DNA from: Poteriospumella lacustris
Taxonomy: Eukaryota; Sar; Chrysophyceae; Chromulinales; Dinobryaceae
Direction of reading: 5' to 3'
NCBI GenBank assembly: GCA_008000375.1
Contig: SMOI01000088.1
Coordinates: 19,703 to 83,702 of the forward strand
DNA length: 64,000 bases
A model generated the notes under the pieces. It was not told where the DNA came from. It was given only the letters and a program-made list of their open reading frames with translations, and made no database searches. Positions 42,607 through 54,055 of this stretch are shown piece by piece (the first letter of the stretch is position 1; each line of letters opens with the position of its first letter). The translations under genes and the position numbers were made by a program.

Positions 42607-45103
42607 ATGATTCGTTTTATATGGACAACGTGCTTGGTTCCACTGCTTGTGGCGTACTCTTTGTTGAAGCAACGAAGTAGTTCCAGTTGTGGGCATGGCT
42701 CCAACATCTTATCAGTGACAAGAAGCGACAAATATAGTGGACGGTTCCGTAGCGACTTTTGTATGCGTCAGGATGACAGAGTGGGCAAGGTCTTATTGCA
42801 AGAAGCTGGTTCTCGACAATCGAATTTTGATCAAAGCCGTCGTCAATTTGGACGAAGCGATTTACTTTCACCGAAAGAAGATCTGTCGATGAAACTTCTT
42901 GATCGAATATTGAAAGCTTGTCGCGTTATCCCGAAGACAAAGAAGACCCTCAACGAAGTTGTTCAAGTATCACTCTTTTCTCTCTCGGAGATGAATCTAG
43001 CTATTTCAGTTGCGGGCAAGGAAGGAAGGCTAAAAGATGCAATCGCCGCATTTGAGAACATTCCAACAATGGGATACCAACCAGATATCAAATCGTTCAA
43101 CAATATGATTTGGGCAGCGGGTCACTGCGGACAAGATGACGTTGCCTATCGCTACTATCAAGATCTCCTTCATTCCGAACAACGCTTTATTCCCAATGTC
43201 TTCACATACAGCGCTCTCATGCATGCCTACGCACGTGCTAAGAATGCTGAGAAGGCGCTTCAATTCCTGCGAACTCTTCTTTCCATGAAAGAAGAAGTCA
43301 ATTTGGTAGTTTTTGGAGCGGCGATGAATGCATGTGCAGGAGCCGGTCAGGATCGAGTCAGTGATGCCATGTGGATATTGGATCAAGTTGCCGCCATGGG
43401 CTTGATACCGGACCTCGCGTTGCTAAGCACAGCTGTGAAGGTGTGTTTAGCGGCCGGTGAAACCGCAAAAGCCAATGATATTGTCAAGTAAGTCACATTA
43501 AACGCTGTCGAAATGAAAGAAAGCATGCGTAAAACTCATGCCACCCCTTCATGTGAGCGTAGAAAAATACGATCTGCGGGCCAAATGGACATTGCGATGT
43601 ACCATGTTCTGATGAAAAGCTGTTTAGCCACCAAACACTACGCAACTGTATTGGAGCTCTTCGAAGAAGCACATCAAAGTCTCGCCCGTCTGGACAGTGG
43701 GGTATATTCCCTGGCTATCTCCGCGGCATTTGAAGCAAACCACCACTCGACCGTGGTAGGCCTTTTTGCCCAAGCCAAGGCCGACGAAGTCGTGTTGACT
43801 GAGGAGTCGTTTACAAGAGTCATGGAGGTACGCTTCAGTATACAGTATCAATACCCAATTACAACAGCCTCGTCACCTACATCAATGTATTCTATTCCTT
43901 TAGGCGTATCTTTCTATGGGAATGCCCCATAAAGCGCTGGAGTCCTTGGAAGACATGAAAACTAATCGACGTCGACCGAGTTCTACCTCGTACTCACTAG
44001 CCATTGATGCGTCTCGGGATGATCCTAGTCTGGCATGGAAATATTTCAAAGAAGCGCAGACCACTGGTCAAGCATTGTCTACGGGAATCTTTAATTCCCT
44101 GTTTAAAACCTTCTCGCGTCATGGGGAACAGTATATCAGGCATAGTTTGGAAGTGCTACGTGTCATGGAAGCTCACGGACCACCTCCCAGTGCAATCACT
44201 TACAATTCGATTTTGCATGGATTGGGTGAAAATGGTCGATCCCATGAGGCGTGGGTATTGGTGAAAGAACGCATGATCCCGCGTGGGATTTCTCCTGATG
44301 TGTTCTCGGTTAGTTCCTTACTGCATGCGTGTGCGAGAGCCTCGCACTTGACAGAGGCACAAACGATCAACCAAGTAAGACTTCCTTCTTTTTTCTTGGG
44401 CCCCATATGATTGACTTTATTGGTTCCGTGTTTCGATCGTTGTTAGGTGCAAGACATCTTCTCTTTGATGCAAGAGCATCGAGTCGTTCCTGATGATGCT
44501 GGTACGTCCGTTCTCGTTTCCTGTTGTCATGGCTTTGCTCACAGGATAATCCATGTGTATATTGTTACAGTGTTTAGCGCAGCATTAGAAGTATATCGAC
44601 GTATTGGAGATGCTGAACGAGCAGTTCGTTTGTTGCAGGTCATGAAAGACTTGAGGATGGCTCCGACAGCGATGCATCTGAATCAAGTGCTCTTGGTACT
44701 ACGCGACGTCGCGAAACTCGATGGAATGATTTCCTTACTCTTCGAGACCATCCAAAACGATATCATGCAAATCAATGGCAATTCCTTCGAAATTGTATTG
44801 GAAGGATTACTGAGTGAAAATCGATGGGACAAAGCGTTGGGGATTGCGCTGGAAATGGAGCAGCTGGGATTCCAACCTTCCATGCAAACTTGTGTAGCAT
44901 TGATATCTTCATTGGAACAACATCGCCAATATCGGGCCGCATTGGCAGTGTTTAGCCTCATGTTAAAGTACGACTACGACTTTTACCGCGATGCTCAATT
45001 GAATGCGGTATTCAAGCGCATGATCTCCCTGGCTTCCCAGGAGGACGACCGTCAACGGCCCCATGGTGCATTCCCACCTAATACCGATAAAGGTAGTATG
45101 TAG
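42607..45103 (+). CDS. Pentatricopeptide repeat (PPR) protein
   Basis: PPR proteins bind organellar RNA and act in its processing, editing or translation. Exons 42607-43487, 43563-43827, 43904-44374, 44447-44501 and 44571-45103 give 734 aa; the fourth intron is a multiple of three (69 nt), so its retention would keep the frame. The N-terminus has a hydrophobic Cys-Leu-Val-Pro-Leu-Leu-Val-Ala stretch then a Ser/Arg-rich region, suiting an organelle or secretory leader. Repeats of about 35 residues follow from about residue 115, such as Thr-Tyr-Ser-Ala-Leu-Met-His-Ala-Tyr-Ala-Arg and Thr-Tyr-Asn-Ser-Ile-Leu-His-Gly-Leu. A possible extra 3' splice (donor GTAGTA at the stop to about 45153) would add a Cys/Arg-rich tail to about 45290. 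Confidence 0.85.
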
Positions 45104-45975
45104 ACTCTTCTTATCAGTATCAGTTGGTCATTCATCTTCAACTGGATCTAGACAACGATCTTCCATCAAACTCGCGCGGAGTACTTAGGCCAACACCACA
45201 GTCCGAAGTTGGGGCGTTCAGACGACCTTGCTGGTTCAAAAAATGCCCATACATTCACGGCTTCAGGTGTCCGAGAAGATTCATTCTATAATCAAGAGAC
45301 AGGGGGTGGTTGAGCGACGGGCGCAGATACTCAAGAACGATTGTATGAACGTAGACGCATTTCAGAACTCTTCTCTCAGATCATGAAACGAGCAAGAATC
45401 CGTCAACGATGGAGATAGACAAAGGAACCTCAACATCGGAAGACTCGATCACTCTCAGATAAGATCAAGCAAAAATCACCAATGCTCGTATTGCAAACGC
45501 ACACAAGAGAACATCGACTGGTCAGAACTCATCATACCTTGATGATTTGCGAGTCAGCTTGACTTGCGAGTCAGCTGTACAACTTCGGCCATTTACCGCT
45601 TCTTCTTCCGCATTCACAAAGGGGTCATTTCTCGAACGTTTTGTGTTCAAGAACAATCTGGAAGGCGTATTCGCTTGTGAACTTGGACTTCCAGCATCGC
45701 TTGGTGGGAGGGCTCCCCACTTCCCAGAGGTTTGCGTCGTTTGTGTCAATCTGGGATCCGATGAGTATTGGACATGGCGACGACGACGTGACATCCCAGC
45801 GCCAAAACTTCCGCCATCGACGTGAGCCAGATGAGGCCTCCCAAGAAATGCGAAGACAGTTGATCATTTTCAACACAAAAATATCCTAATCAGCCACCGC
45901 ATCAGTTGGGATACAAAGCAATTCATCTTCAGGTGACCGTAGAAGACTTAGTTTCCATTCTTAAGTTGCAGAAAA
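45104..45975. other. Intergenic region, possible small minus-strand gene
   Basis: 870 bp between PPR and atlastin genes. A minus-strand ATG frame (45794-45522, 90 codons, Ser/Arg/Thr-rich) ends at a GTATGA donor-like site and could be an exon of a small gene, but no partner exon is evident. The plus-strand frame at 45153-45290 may be an alternative PPR last exon. Remaining sequence shows nothing. Confidence 0.35.
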
Positions 45976-48042
45976 ATGCCTGGACAACCTTTGCAGGTAA
46001 CCCCGTGCGGCCGAAAATTACAGTTGATCAAGTCAGAAAGCCTGATACGAACTTTCCCAAATTTCTGCACAGATTATTAAAACAGGAGACTCTGAAACTG
46101 ATAATTTTCTTTTGAATGAAGAAAATTTGAAGTCGATTTTGGACAAAGTTCCCGCGGAAACGAAGGTGTCAGTTGTCGCGGTTGTTGGCGCCTTTCGTAC
46201 CGGAAAGTCTTTCCTCCTGAACTTCTTTTTACGCTATTTGCGAGCGAACGTTTCCGATGAAGACACGTCTGATGCGTGGATGATTTCGGAAGGTGAAGAG
46301 TTGGCCGAAGGTAACATGAACGAGGGAGGATGGAGTATGGTCGAAGAGGCTGAGATCCGTAGAGAGGCAAGCTTCCAATGGAGAGGAGGCGAGCAACGTC
46401 AAACTACTGGTATTTGGATGTGGTCTGAGCCATTCATTCGTGAATCCAAGGCAAGCAATGGGGAGAAGGTGGCAGTGTTACTGATGGATACACAGGGCAT
46501 GTTTGACAATGAAACGACCATGACCTTGACTGCCCAAATTTTTGGCTTGTCCACCTTGGTCAGTGCTTTCCAAATTTATAATGTGGATAAGCGCATTCAA
46601 GAGGATAACTTGCAGCATTTGGCTCTGTTCTCTGAATACGGTCGCATGGCTCTGCTTCCTGAGGTAATTGATTTGTTACGTTGGCTCCACACATGTGAGC
46701 ATCTTTGTGATGTCGGAATCTGCTTTTGACAGAATGAAATGGAAGAAGCGAAGAATAACTTGTCCGAGCAAATGGCACATCGCACTGATGCGGAAACACT
46801 TCTCACGTCGGCGAACGCTGCAGACAGCCAAGTTTCGGATGCTTCGACTGTCGCCTCGACACCAGCGGAGTCGACGGTATCGGAAGAAGTTGCATCCCCT
46901 GCTCTTTCCAGACAGTCTTCTCGCCCTACTCTGAGTAGAGCTGCTTCTCGTCGTGCAGCTCGTTTGCAACAAGAGCAGCGCAAACCGTTCCAAAGACTGT
47001 TGTTCTTGGTGCGAGACTGGCAGAACTTCGACAAAGAGTTTCATGAGGGGGATGGCCATGAAGTCTTTTTGGAGGTCCACGAAGAGATGCAACAGTATCT
47101 TGCCGAAGTTCTTCGTACCCGTAGTCTTGCTGATTTGAAGAGCACTCGTGAACAAATCGCACGCTGCTTCGACAAGTTGGACTGCTTCTTGTTGCCTCAT
47201 CCAGGTAAACCACTGTTTGCGTTGAGTGTTTTCTCCAGTCTGTATTTTTCATTGTGCGCGACCGAAATCGTGTAGGCTTTGCTGTGACGAAGAAAAACTA
47301 CGATGGAAAGATCAACAAGATCGAAGCTGACTTCCGTGCGATGGTGAACAAGTTTGTTCGCTTTGTCTTCGACGAAGAGTTGGAGGCCAAATTGATCAAC
47401 CAACGTCCTATCACTGCCCCTGAATTGAAGACGTACTTCGAAGTGTACGTTAAAATGTTCCGCAGTTCTGACTCTGCCTTCCCTAAGGCCATGACCATGT
47501 TGGATGCTACCGCGGAGGCCAACAATCGCAACTCCTACGACTTGGCCATCAATCACTACAAGACCGCATTGGAGAACGTAGCTGGCAAGGACAAACCCTT
47601 TGTCAAGGAGACCGAACTTCGTCAACTTCATGATCGTGTCAGCCAAGAAGCGTTGGACATTTTTGATGAACGTGCGACGATGGGAGCGGACGATGTGATC
47701 GAGAAGTCGCGCAACACGTTGATTGATCAAATCGAGGAAGAGAAGTCTCGGTACTTCGCAACTAATGCGTTGCGCAATCCTTTCAAGGACTTGGAGTTTT
47801 ATCTGCTTCCTCTTGGCATTGCCCTGGCTGCTTGGTTTATGTCTGTGGTGACCGATGTCTCATGCAGTACCGACTTCTGCGAGGCGGTGGAAGACACCTT
47901 CGTCAACATTTATTTCTACGTGCTCTTCATCTTGATTGTTTTGGGATGGAGTCACATTATGTCTGGTGTGAAGTACTTGAAGGCCATTGCACCTGAGTTG
48001 GTCGATCACATTCAACAGAATGCGATCAAGAAGAACAACTAA
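45976..48042 (+). CDS. Atlastin-like ER-fusion dynamin GTPase (GBP family)
   Basis: Membrane-anchored GTPase that fuses ER tubules. Exons 45976-45996, 46073-46663, 46733-47204 and 47276-48042 give 616 aa. The short first exon (Met-Pro-Gly-Gln-Pro-Leu-Gln) is chosen because splicing to 46073 recreates the atlastin start (Pro-Leu-Gln-Ile-Ile then an acidic stretch). P-loop Gly-Ala-Phe-Arg-Thr-Gly-Lys-Ser lies at about 46-53, the switch II Asp-Thr-Gln-Gly at about 135, and the guanine motif Leu-Val-Arg-Asp-Trp in exon 3; an Ala/Ser/Arg-rich insert precedes the latter. A three-helix middle domain follows. Two membrane segments (from about residue 540) with a short Cys-containing loop form the hairpin, and a basic tail ends the protein. 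Confidence 0.9.
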
Positions 48043-48279
48043 CTGATTGACAAGTCCGGCACTGATTGTATTGGTCTTCGATGGGAATTTGGGATGAACG
48101 CTCACTCACCGAAGGATTCCCCTTCATAGAACTGTAGTCTGCATTTATTTTTAGTCAGAAATAACGCTTCTGCTGCCAATGTCTGAACATTCTTTGTGGC
48201 AATGGAAGGGAAATTAATTTCCAGTGATTACATGCACTGACCATACAATGAGCCCTTCGTTTGCATTATAATCGACTGC
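48043..48279. other. Short convergent gap
   Basis: 3' flanks of the atlastin gene and of the small membrane-protein gene; AT-rich, nothing else seen. Confidence 0.4.
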
Positions 48280-48658
48280 TTAAAGACCACGGCTGATACC
48301 TACGCAGATATTCGCAAGAAGCCGATGAAAGACATCATCATCATCATCACGTGACAACAGAAAAGAAGCAACATACCGTTGATGGGGTTCATCTCTTGGA
48401 ACTTCATGTAGGTCTTGTTGGCAGCAACCCACTCAGGAGACATGGTGTGGGGTCTCTCACCTGATGTGACGACCATAATATTAGAAACATGTGTTAAAAT
48501 ATACTCCTATAACCGACAAAAGAAGCTGCCTTACCCTTGCTGGTGAACATGACGGTCAACAAAGCGGAGAACACGCAAGTAACTCCGACAGAGATACCGA
48601 TGGCGGTACCCTGAGGCATCTTAGTCAAAGCTCTGACGAAAGCGTTGTGGTGAGCCAT
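48280..48658 (-). CDS. Small single-span membrane protein, candidate respiratory-chain subunit
   Basis: Three exons on the minus strand (48658-48535, 48460-48377, 48299-48280) join in phase to give 75 aa. The gene was recovered by splicing; the unspliced frame reads through into intron. Layout: short polar N-terminus (Met-Ala-His-His-Asn-Ala-Phe), one hydrophobic span (Ile-Gly-Ile-Ser-Val-Gly-Val-Thr-Cys-Val-Phe), then Glu-Arg-Pro-His-Thr-Met-Ser-Pro-Glu-Trp and a helical Tyr-Met-Lys-Phe-Gln-Glu-Met-Asn-Pro-Ile-Asn-Gly-Ile-Ser end. This resembles small nuclear-encoded subunits of mitochondrial inner-membrane complexes, but I cannot assign one. Confidence 0.6.
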
Positions 48659-49026
48659 TGTGGAATTTCGTGTAGAATGAGATTTATTGAATTCTAAACC
48701 ACCTGAAGCGAACCAAAGGTGATTTCCTCGCTCTCTATTGCACTGCAGCTGGACTGCTGCTGTTGTTTCGACTCTGCGGGTTTTGTGTGTCGTGATAAGA
48801 CCACTGTGTGTCGCAACGCCCCACTTGTGCCCAAGCTTTTGAGTACATTTGGGTAGTGACACAGCAACACACACAACACAACACACAGAAAACTGATGAC
48901 GGTCCAGCACATTTTTGTGACCTGTCTCCAAATACTGCTGGCCGAACCAATCTTGATGATTGTTCAAACGGAAGTAGCCAAATAATGATACATAATTTCT
49001 TTTTCGAGTGAGGATATTTTGAAAGA
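48659..49026. promoter_or_regulatory. Divergent intergenic region
   Basis: About 370 bp between the small membrane-protein gene and the K+ channel-like gene. It contains an ACACAACACAACACA run near 48870. Frames here are without conserved content. Confidence 0.4.
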
Positions 49027-51231
49027 ATGTTGGGAGGAACAGCCATTTTCTTGGCGACAAGTTCTCCGCACAAAAGTTTTTACGAAGAAAATGACGACGA
49101 TGTAAACTCCGACCATCAAAGTGTCCCAATCCGCAAATATCTTTGGAAGGCGTTCGTGAGTAATATTTACTTGTTTTCGATCGTGTCATACGCTCTTTGG
49201 ACACTTTTGGGCATTCTATTTTATCGCTATTACAACAATTTCACCTGGGGAACAGCATATTACTATGCCATGGAAGCAGGTATGCAAAGATTTGCCGCGG
49301 CCGTTCCCTTCCAATTCTTTCTGTTTTTCTTTTTAACGCATTCTTTCTTCCAACAGGTTTATCAGTGGGATTTTGTGAGCCCGTTGAAATTAACGACTGG
49401 TCTCGACTCTTTACCATTTTCTATGTGCTCATGGGCAGCACAATCGTCTCCAGTGGTATTGGTACCATGGCGGGTTTCTTGATATCCACGAGACAATCGC
49501 TCATTCAAGCAGAACACAAAATTGGCGCATTCAGCATCCATGACGATGTAGGAAAGGTCACCGTGGGCAGTGTGTGTCGCTTTGTCTGGTACCACTTGAA
49601 ATACCTCAGCGGTTGGTATACGAATCGTCCGTTGACGATTCTAGTGGTTCTGTTCATTGTGTGGGTAATATGGGGTACCGGATTGACCATGAAATTGGAA
49701 GGATACACGTTTATTCAAGGTGTTTATTGGTCCGTTACCTCTATGGCGACCGGTGGACTACAGAGTGCGGCGTGTCTTGATGGCACGTCGGGTACCACGT
49801 GTGATTTAGGTTCGCTTCGTGGCGGTTTAATGGGCTTTTTCATGATGCTTGGCGTTCCATTGTATTGCGTTACGATTGGCCAAGTAGCAAGAATCACGGT
49901 TGCAGCCTCGCTACAGGAGCACCAGAAGGCAATGCTTCGGAAGCCAATTGAAGATGCCGATTTCATCTTCGCGGCGAATGTGTTGTCTCCTGAAGGATCC
50001 ACCACGCTCGTTCTGGGTAAGTTTTCGCTTCTGTGACCCTTTCATCAATGCTATACAATGCAAGTCAATTGTTCTTACGCGGTTGTTTTCAGGTGAGTAT
50101 ATTTTGTTGGAATTGATGCGTCTGGGGGTCACGGATCAACATCAAATCGAATACATGAAGCGTAAGTTTTATCAATTGGATCGAATGAAACAAGGAGAAC
50201 TTCGCCTCGAAGACTTGCGCAGTTCAGGCATGGTGGTTCCTCGTAAACTGCACTCGGTAGAAGTTGCGCGACGCATTCGTTCGCGGTCGATCGAACTCTT
50301 CGATACCCTACGGCATAGCGCGTCGAATCTCACCGAAACGATCGTTGCCGCGACCGGTGGTACACCGATTCGTCGACAAGGCGGATACAACCATCCTCGT
50401 GCGCACCACAATGACCACGAACATGATCATGATCACACACAACAGCACGTGTATCAACACCACGATGCTGCCAGCTCTCTCTCCGATGTAGAGATGAGTT
50501 CAATCTCCACCGACATCATCGATCCGTATCATCGCCATGGGCATCATCCTCCAGGGTCTCAGACGATCATCAGTGATGCCAACAATGTCCGTCGTCAGTT
50601 GCCCTTTGATACTCCAAACACGTTGGCTTCCGGTGGTTCGAGAGGAACCGTCTCCGCGCCTCGAGAATCGCCCGTGACCAGTGAAGGAGGCCAACGCGCC
50701 GTCTCCGGAAAGAAATCGTTCCGTAAATCGGTGAACGTCCCCACGAATTCTTCTTATTCCGCAGGACACGGGCAGTATCATCACCGTGCGTCGCCGGTGG
50801 GATCATATCAGGGTCCATCGTCGCTGGGGAGTCAAGTCGATGGCCACGGGCGCAGCAGTGCCTTCCACGACGACGACGAGCCTTCGCGTGTCCATTTCGC
50901 TCACCCCCCGCGCCCAAAGATCATCCCCGACGATCCTTTCGCCAACGACTTTGACTTCGACAAGGACAGTCCCCGCTATCCGGAGGCGAAAACCGAATCG
51001 TCGGCACCGCCACCACCACCACCACCACCGCCTGTTTCGTCGTCATCGTTGTCGTCTTCGCCTCGTTTGCAGCAGTCGTCGCCACCACAAGCAGCTCCTG
51101 CCATGGGCATAGGAATAGCAGCGAGCAGTGCTCCTCCACCAGCGTCAACAGCATGGGACGAACTCAGTGATGGCAGTTATCATTCGTTCGAGGGCGACGT
51201 GGACATCACCAAGCCGTCTCCCGATATTTAA
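49027..51231 (+). CDS. Two-pore K+ channel-like membrane protein with altered selectivity filters
   Basis: Exons 49027-49279, 49357-50016 and 50093-51231 give 683 aa. Layout is helix (about 50-72), a pore-like loop (Tyr-Tyr-Tyr-Ala-Met-Glu-Ala-Gly-Leu-Ser-Val-Gly-Phe-Cys, formed across intron 1), helix, a soluble linker, helix (about 195-215), a second pore-like loop (Tyr-Trp-Ser-Val-Thr-Ser-Met-Ala-Thr-Gly-Gly-Leu-Gln), and helix. This is the K2P/TPK plan, but Gly-Tyr-Gly is replaced by Gly-Phe-Cys and Gly-Gly-Leu, so K+ selectivity is doubtful. After it comes an EF-hand-like helical region (Gln-Leu-Asp-Arg-Met-Lys-Gln-Gly-Glu-Leu-Arg-Leu-Glu-Asp), then a long disordered tail rich in His, Ser, Asp and Pro (poly-Pro near 51010). 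It may be a channel with other selectivity or a regulatory subunit. Confidence 0.72.
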
Positions 51232-52105
51232 CCGACGGTGCTATGACCACTCAACACGCCCCCCCCCCGCAGACATCAGCAGAGCCATTCGTTCGCTGAC
51301 TCACTAAGATGTCCGAATTAAATGTTTTGTGTTTGTGACTACAACGCGAGGTGGCCCCATGCCATGCACCTTTCATCGCGCTGTTTGGAACCTATCCCTG
51401 TCCCGTTTCTTGGTTGTGAGCTTGGTTTCATAGCGCATGTGGGTGAATGAGTGAGTGCCTCCTCCGTATCCTGTTTATTTCATTATCTCTCCCTCTTCAT
51501 TTGGTTTGCTTTGCCTCGGTTCGGCTTTGCGTCCTATTTTTCGTCGTTCCATCGCTCCGATAGGCTTCTTTTCGCACTGTCCGCCGCCCCTCCCGCCGCC
51601 TCTCCCCCTCCGACCTATGCTCGGTGGTCGTCAATCGCCTCTGCAGGGCATTGACGTTGGTTTATTGTTTGTTCTCTACTTGTCGGTGGTGCTTGACTGT
51701 AATGTCGTTGACATAACTGTGCTAACGAAAATGAAGCGGCGGTATCGTTGCTGAGAGGGTCAGTGATACACGCTGCAGCTTGAAATGATTTCGTTATCGA
51801 GAGGTGTTACCTTGTCGAGTTACAGCAGCGGGGAGACAGAAACACACTTCAAAACTAAGCTAAACAAAACAAAGCAAAAGCAACAATGAAACAAACAAAT
51901 AAACCCACCCACCAACCAATAACACACTGCCACCACCAACGACAACAGCAACAGCCAACAGCCAACAGCCAACAGCCAACATATACAGATCTCTATCGCC
52001 ACACAGCCGAAGAAACGGTGACAAGGGAGAAGGGAGAGATAGAGAGAGAGAGGGACAGAGAGTGAGAGACAGAGGTAAAGAATAGAACTGGGAATGGTGT
52101 TTTAT
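51232..52105. other. Intergenic region with simple repeats
   Basis: Convergent gap between the channel gene and the PAQR gene. It holds a C10 run (51259-51268), CT-rich sequence, AACAAAACAAAG-like A/C runs, tandem GCCAACA copies (51944-51981) and a GAGAGAGA run near 52045. No conserved frame on either strand. Confidence 0.5.
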
Positions 52106-53005
52106 TTATGACGCGTAAGCGGGTGCAGAGTACCACCATTCGGCGATCACTTCGCGCACATCCAAATGATGAGCATATGGGTTGCATGTCCGCCGGATAA
52201 CGCTCCAGTTGCACAAGTAGACACATAGAAAGCCCAGGACCGTGCATACGTGGAAGACTTCATGATAACCGAAGATAGCTGGACACGGATCGGGTTTCCG
52301 TTTGGTGAAAATATACACACCCAAACCTTGAAACACCGCGTTGCCGATGCAAGTTGCCCATTCAAAGGCGGTGAAGTGGAAAAGCAACACGGGAAAGAAA
52401 AGGGCAATCACACTGGCAACCACCGCCAATCGCCAAACACCAGGTCGATTCAACGCCACAATGTTCCAACAGGTCCATCCACAGATAAACATCGACAATA
52501 CTGCCAAGGGAATACCAAAGACCTGAGGCAAGAGCAAGACCGCGACGGGGATGTTAATGAAGGCAGAGCAGATAGCAATGCCACAGTGGTCTAGTTTCTG
52601 TAGAAAAATCTCCGTCTTTGGACTCCAAGTGCCGATGTGGTAGAGTGAGCTGATGAAACAGCAGAAGAAATTGCCCAAAACATACACCAAACTGGCCATT
52701 TCACCCGCCAAGTGGTTGTTGGCTTCAATATACAAGTGCCAAAAGCCCAAAGGGAACAAAATGGTGCAAACGAGATGAGAAATGCCACGTAAACTTGGGC
52801 GATGCATGCCCTCGCAGTACAACAAGAATTCGGGAAAGAGTCGGTTGTCATCTTTCCTACTCTCACAGAAGCCATGGGGATTCAACTCATACATGCTCTT
52901 TGTAGAGGAATTCTTCGACGAATACGTCGACATAATGTCGTCCATCATCATTTCTTCGTCATTTTCGCCATTGGGTACGTTCGCAGTAAATCGATGCTGC
53001 AGCAT
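52106..53005 (-). CDS. PAQR/haemolysin III-family seven-helix protein
   Basis: Member of the progestin and adipoQ receptor/HlyIII superfamily, likely a metal-dependent membrane hydrolase or receptor. Single exon, 299 aa; the first in-frame ATG (53005) is used. Family marks are present: Arg-Pro-Ser-Leu-Arg-Gly-Ile-Ser-His before helix 1; Ser-Ser-Leu-Tyr-His-Ile-Gly at the end of helix 2; Lys-Leu-Asp-His-Cys-Gly-Ile-Ala in helix 3 (Asp); and Gly-Tyr-His-Glu-Val-Phe-His-Val before the last helix. The Ser/His/Asp/His-x3-His set is the zinc site of AdipoR-like proteins. The N-terminus is acidic and polar. Length and helix count are normal; ligand or substrate cannot be told. Confidence 0.88.
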   Translation of the reverse strand: MLQHRFTANVPNGENDEEMMMDDIMSTYSSKNSSTKSMYELNPHGFCESRKDDNRLFPEFLLYCEGMHRPSLRGISHLVCTILFPLGFWHLYIEANNHLAGEMASLVYVLGNFFCCFISSLYHIGTWSPKTEIFLQKLDHCGIAICSAFINIPVAVLLLPQVFGIPLAVLSMFICGWTCWNIVALNRPGVWRLAVVASVIALFFPVLLFHFTAFEWATCIGNAVFQGLGVYIFTKRKPDPCPAIFGYHEVFHVCTVLGFLCVYLCNWSVIRRTCNPYAHHLDVREVIAEWWYSAPAYAS

Positions 53006-53686
53006 TTGCACACACAAAGATCACACAGCCAAAGCTGTCAAACACACGAATATTCTGACACACTAAATTTCACAATAAAGAAGCTGCCCTAATCACAACT
53101 TGTAGTCTTTCCTAATCCAAAGATGCGACCAAGAGAGAGCCAACGAAACAACACAACAACGAAAGATCAATCGAAACCAGAACCCGACGACAGAGCGGTC
53201 AACGACCTTCAACAATCACCACACTTTTGTAACGCTTTTCTTATAGGATGTACGTCTGTACTGCGAAGGGCCTGGTTTCTTATCTGTACCCTATGCTATA
53301 TTTACGTGTCCTTATGTACAATATGTATTTGATGTTCTCATATGGACAGATATTAGCGGTCTATGGTAGATTACGGAAGTCATAGGATGTTTGATGATAT
53401 ACAAAAAAACATTGTTGTATGAATCATGAAGTGGAAATAACGGAGTCTTTCACGTGTATAGTCGGTTGTCATTCGAGGCAGGCGCTGTGTACCTCAGTTG
53501 AAGAACATAAGCTCTATATAAGGTATCTTTGTGTGCGTAAATGTCCGTCCGAGATCACCATTTGTTTGTTGCCAGTTGCCAGTCGACCCTCCTCCCACGA
53601 CGATCATTCGTTAGTCGTGACTTGTTTCTGCACATATCTTTCGCCGTTCCGTGTCAAGTTCTATCTCCGCTGTTGCCATATCTGCC
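53006..53686. promoter_or_regulatory. Divergent intergenic region
   Basis: Unique DNA between PAQR and TRM112 genes. It includes an A/C-rich stretch (53120-53220) and an AT-rich part with TATGG-type motifs (53335-53400). The frames here show no family resemblance. Confidence 0.4.
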
Positions 53687-54055
53687 ATGCGGCTGCTTAC
53701 CCACAACAGCTTGAAATGCCCCGTCAAGGGAGTCGCCAAGGGCTACCCATTGCAGTTGACCATCGTCGACATGGAAGTCGATGAAACCGAAGTAAAGCCC
53801 GATTTTATTCGCGGTATTCTGCCTTCTTTGGAATGGGAAGGTGTTTTGGTGGCTGCTGCCGCCGTAGGATTTGATGGTTTGCCTGAATCGTGGGATACGT
53901 CGCTGTTGGACGACCGAGATTTCATTTTGGCGATGCATCGTCTACTGATCGACATCCACATCGTTGAGGGAGTTTTGACGTGTCCAGAGACTGGTCGTAC
54001 CTTCCCTATCAAAGGGGGTATTGTTGATATGGTGTTGCCTGAATCTGATGTATGA
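53687..54055 (+). CDS. TRM112: TRM112-like methyltransferase activator
   Basis: Small partner that stabilises and activates several methyltransferases acting on tRNA, rRNA and release factor eRF1. Single exon, 122 aa, normal length. The N-terminus Met-Arg-Leu-Leu-Thr-His-Asn and the C-terminal block Leu-Thr-Cys-Pro-Glu-Thr-Gly-Arg-Thr-Phe-Pro-Ile with Gly-Gly-Ile-Val-Asp-Met follow the family closely. Only two Cys are kept (one in each half), so as in animal TRMT112 the four-Cys zinc site is absent. The ATG at 53687 is chosen over upstream in-frame codons because it begins exactly at the family start. Confidence 0.93.
   Translation: MRLLTHNSLKCPVKGVAKGYPLQLTIVDMEVDETEVKPDFIRGILPSLEWEGVLVAAAAVGFDGLPESWDTSLLDDRDFILAMHRLLIDIHIVEGVLTCPETGRTFPIKGGIVDMVLPESDV

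Noticed and set aside
53123-53332. 69-codon ATG frame upstream of TRM112
   Set aside because: No domain, no splice partner and irregular composition; most likely chance.
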